A stretch of DNA of 64,000 nucleotides, taken from Tranzscheliella williamsii. Lineage: Eukaryota > Basidiomycota > Ustilaginomycetes > Ustilaginales > Ustilaginaceae. The stretch is taken from NCBI GenBank assembly GCA_023212725.1, contig JALBYF010000038.1, forward strand, positions 62,001-126,000. The letters run 5' to 3'. The notes under the pieces are model-generated. The model ran no database searches and had not been told where the DNA came from. It worked only from the letters and a program-made list of their open reading frames with translations. This document shows, one piece after another, positions 61,863-64,000 of the stretch; the stretch's first letter is position 1; every line of letters starts with the position of its first letter. A program made the position numbers and the translations under genes.

Positions 61863-63206
61863 TCAGCGCGGGACGGCGAGGCGGCGCTTGGCTGCCTCGT
61901 GCCGGCGGTCGAGCACGGCAAACACCGAGTTCTGCACGAGCGTATACACGCCAGACGAGAGCCAGTAGACGACGAGTACCTGGGGTGGCAGCCAAACGTG
62001 TGGTCAGCGAGCGCGTCCGTGCGCGGCGGGGCGCGGGGGGCTACTTACTGAGGGGGCCTGGCTGGCGATGGGGATGAAGGCGATTGCGAGGACGCGGAGG
62101 GCGTTGGTGATGATGCGCGCTCGTGGCGGCTCGTCCTGCTCTTCGCGGAGGAGGGCATCGGCGGTGCGCGAGGCAGGGTCCTGCGGCCGAGGTGCGGCGG
62201 GGTCCGGCTCGGCGGCAGCGCGGACATGGGCGACGGTGCGGCGCGTCCAGCTGTTGAGCTCGGTGTTGGCCATAGTGAGCATGCCGAACGCCACAGGCCC
62301 GATCATGGTCGGATCACGGTCGACCAGCGTTGGCCCACCCATGGTCCCCTGCAACTTGGCAATCGCAGCCTCGTCCAGCCCGCGCTCGGCCAAAATCGCA
62401 CTGCTTGCCTTGAACTGCGCCGCCACTTCGGGCGACGGCGCCCACCACGGCACCACCTCGGCCGCAAACGGCGTCGCCGCTTCCAGCGCCGACTGCCGCA
62501 GCAGCGCCGTCACCAGCAAAAACACGGGGATGCTCACCATCGCCGGCCCGACAAACGCCGGCAGCGGTGACGCATTGTGCTTCCGCAGCAGCTCCGCCAG
62601 TTTCGTCTTCATCTGTAGCCACCCTGCGTGTCAGCCGACATCTCGTCTAGCCACAGAGACGCGGCGCGGTGCACTCACCTCCTTCTTCACCTCGGATTGG
62701 AACTCTTCGTACGATTTGCCGGATCGGCGGCACCGGGCGCGCACGCCGATGGGAATCTGCTCCTTGATCCGGTTCCACTCGGGCAGCACGTCGTCTGCCA
62801 TCTTTCGTGTCTTGCTGCGCTGCCACACGGTGACCGGCAGTGTGATGGCCGTGCGCACGGCCACGGTGAGCGCCACAATCGAGAGCGCATGCGCGTAAGG
62901 CCCCGACAGGTGCAGCGTATCCGCCAGATTATGGATCATCGGCACCCACGGCTCCAGAAACTCGAAGCCGAGCCCACTGGACACAGCGCCCTCCGCAGCC
63001 TCCGGTACGCCTGTATGCGCTGCCTCCGAGGACACAACGCCAGACCACGTCGACGTCCCCCCCGCAGCCGGCACCGCCGCCGCCCGCGTTGAACCAAACC
63101 CTCGCCCTTGCCTCCCCGGGACTCCCATACTGCGCCGATGCGGCAAGCTCGCCATGCTCGGCCGCCCGCAAACCGCCCTCGCGCATGCTGTAAGTCGCAC
63201 CACCAT
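61863..63206 (-). CDS. COX18: COX18-like mitochondrial inner-membrane insertase (Oxa1/YidC family)
   Basis: Three exons, 62679-63206, 62049-62612 and 61863-61979, with introns of 66 bases (GTGAGT...CAG) and 69 bases (GTAAGT...CAG), all phase 0, give 402 residues. The N-terminus (MVVRLTACARAVCGRP) is basic and suits mitochondrial import; an in-frame ATG at 63482 would add 92 residues. Membrane segments include AHALSIVALTVAVRTAITLPV, then FVGPAMVSIPVFLLVTALLRQ, ALRVLAIAFIPIASQ and VLVVYWLSSGVYTLVQNSVF. Between the first two lies the charged loop SGKSYEEFQSEVKKE-MKTKLAELL, formed across intron 1. COX18 exports the C-terminal tail of Cox2; the charged loop and LPVTVWQRSK favour COX18 over OXA1, but the split between paralogues is inference. 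Confidence 0.85.
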
Positions 63207-63765
63207 CTGGATCTGTGCAAGCGTCGCGCCAAGGATGTCTCGAGAAGCAAGCCTTGTGCAGTCATGAGCGCCATCATCATTCACATTCTTCGCCGCTCGC
63301 TCCACCGTTCTTCCAACGTATCGGGCACCTCTCATCGAGATAACGCCCGATTCGATCGATTGCCCCTCATCGAGATGGGGCCCGATTCGTTGGGTCGTGT
63401 GTGCTCTACGCGAAAAGCGCGTTGGGAGGGAGCGTGGAGGTGAGGTGTTGGTCTGTTCGATTTTGTTGAGATGCGCACTCATGGCGCCACTCAGCTGCCA
63501 CCACGCTGCTCAGCAAGCGGCTCAGCCTCGCCATCCTCGCCTCGCCACCGCATCCTTCTCCCCATCTTCCCCCCCTAATACCCAACGTTGCCCTCTGCGC
63601 CCACTCTCAAGAACTTTTGGCGCCCATCAACTAGATACTTTCGTGATGCGTTTGCCCGTTTCCTTGTTCATCGCTTCCACCTACGCGTGAGCACAAAAGA
63701 CGTGGCCGCGACGGTTTCCAGCAGCGCACCAGCGCAGCATCGTCACACGGATCGATCTCGACGCA
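63207..63765. promoter_or_regulatory. Divergent region COX18 / right-edge gene
   Basis: About 560 bases between divergent starts. The minus-strand frame stays open to 63482, so part of it might be coding if COX18 starts further upstream. Nothing else is recognised. Confidence 0.5.
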
Positions 63766-64000
63766 ATGGCAGGCGCGGAGGATGCAGTGGACGCTATCGA
63801 TCAGTTCGACGAGTTCGACGACTTCGGTCTGGACACCTTGGACGAGTCGGTTCTGCACGAATTGGACAAGATTGAGTCGCACCATGGTATCGCAGCCACA
63901 AGCAAGGCGGCAGCAAGTCTCGATACGAGCCCGTGCCTGTCCGACGGGTCAACCGCAGGTCTTGTCTTGCCATCTGCGCCCAGCGTCACACAGCCACGCG
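63766..64000 (+). CDS. Partial gene: acidic N-terminus, cut by window end
   Basis: An ATG at 63766 opens a frame that continues past the window end (78 codons visible). The first ~35 residues are acidic and aromatic (DQFDEFDDFGLDTLDES, then HELDKIE), followed by Ser/Ala-rich sequence. Acidic DxFDxFD starts are seen in some DNA-repair helicases and nuclear adaptors, but no family can be assigned. The minus-strand frames over the same bases are shadows. Calling it a gene rests on the codon pattern and on its place opposite COX18. Confidence 0.55.
   Translation, partial: MAGAEDAVDAIDQFDEFDDFGLDTLDESVLHELDKIESHHGIAATSKAAASLDTSPCLSDGSTAGLVLPSAPSVTQPR

Overview
The window looks like nuclear DNA of a smut fungus (Basidiomycota, Ustilaginomycotina). 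The genes are eukaryotic and GC-rich, often single-exon or with a few short introns. The introns use GTAAGT, GTGAGT, GTACGT or GTAGGT donors. Proteins carry long Ser/Ala/Pro/Gln-rich segments. Families such as velvet, PAS-GATA and Zn2Cys6 regulators point to a filamentous fungus. The smut assignment is inference from protein style; no species can be named. I found no tRNA, rRNA, transposon, CRISPR or prokaryotic element.

Layout. 0.8-7.3 kb: TSC2 (tuberin, TOR brake). 7.5-8.5 kb: PET117 and LSM6, divergent. 8.7-11.05 kb: a VeA-like velvet regulator followed by about 2.9 kb without genes. 13.9-15.7 kb: TRM61. 16.7-20.0 kb: a PAS-GATA, white-collar-2-like factor. 20.6-24.7 kb: a kinesin-7. 25.7-28.05 kb: a formin-like GBD/FH3 protein without FH2. 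28.3-30.8 kb: AFG3 (m-AAA protease). After about 3.4 kb of mostly pyrimidine-rich leader, SWI1 (ARID subunit of SWI/SNF) runs to 39.0 kb. 39.3-40.5 kb: MO25/Hym1. 41.4-42.3 kb: TGS1. From 42.5 to 57.2 kb six genes lie in tandem on the minus strand: an alpha/beta hydrolase, UBP8, LHS1, a RAB5 GTPase, NC2-alpha (BUR6) and CSN3. Then come a serine palmitoyltransferase small subunit (57.9 kb), a Zn2Cys6 factor (59.0 kb), a COX18-like insertase (61.9-63.2 kb) and the start of an unidentified acidic protein cut by the right edge (63.8 kb).

Splice models were built by hand for LSM6, the velvet gene, TRM61, the PAS-GATA gene, SWI1, UBP8, RAB5, NC2-alpha, CSN3 and COX18. Each joins with phase-compatible exons and restores a family-typical sequence across the junction. 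Several single-exon genes were trimmed to the first true ATG.

The genes are mostly housekeeping and do not form a pathway or cluster. Loose themes are mitochondrial biogenesis (PET117, AFG3, COX18), RNA processing (LSM6, TRM61, TGS1), chromatin and transcription (SWI1, UBP8, NC2-alpha, velvet, GATA, Zn2Cys6), and growth, polarity and traffic (TSC2, MO25, kinesin-7, GBD/FH3 protein, RAB5). I see no convincing new multi-gene system. The most notable items are the FH2-less formin-like protein, a RAB5 with an acidic insertion, a serine palmitoyltransferase small subunit with a long tail, an in-frame ATG beside the acceptor of an unusually long SWI1 intron, an ACGT palindrome upstream of the ER chaperone LHS1, and a 102-nt near-pure purine tract between convergent genes.
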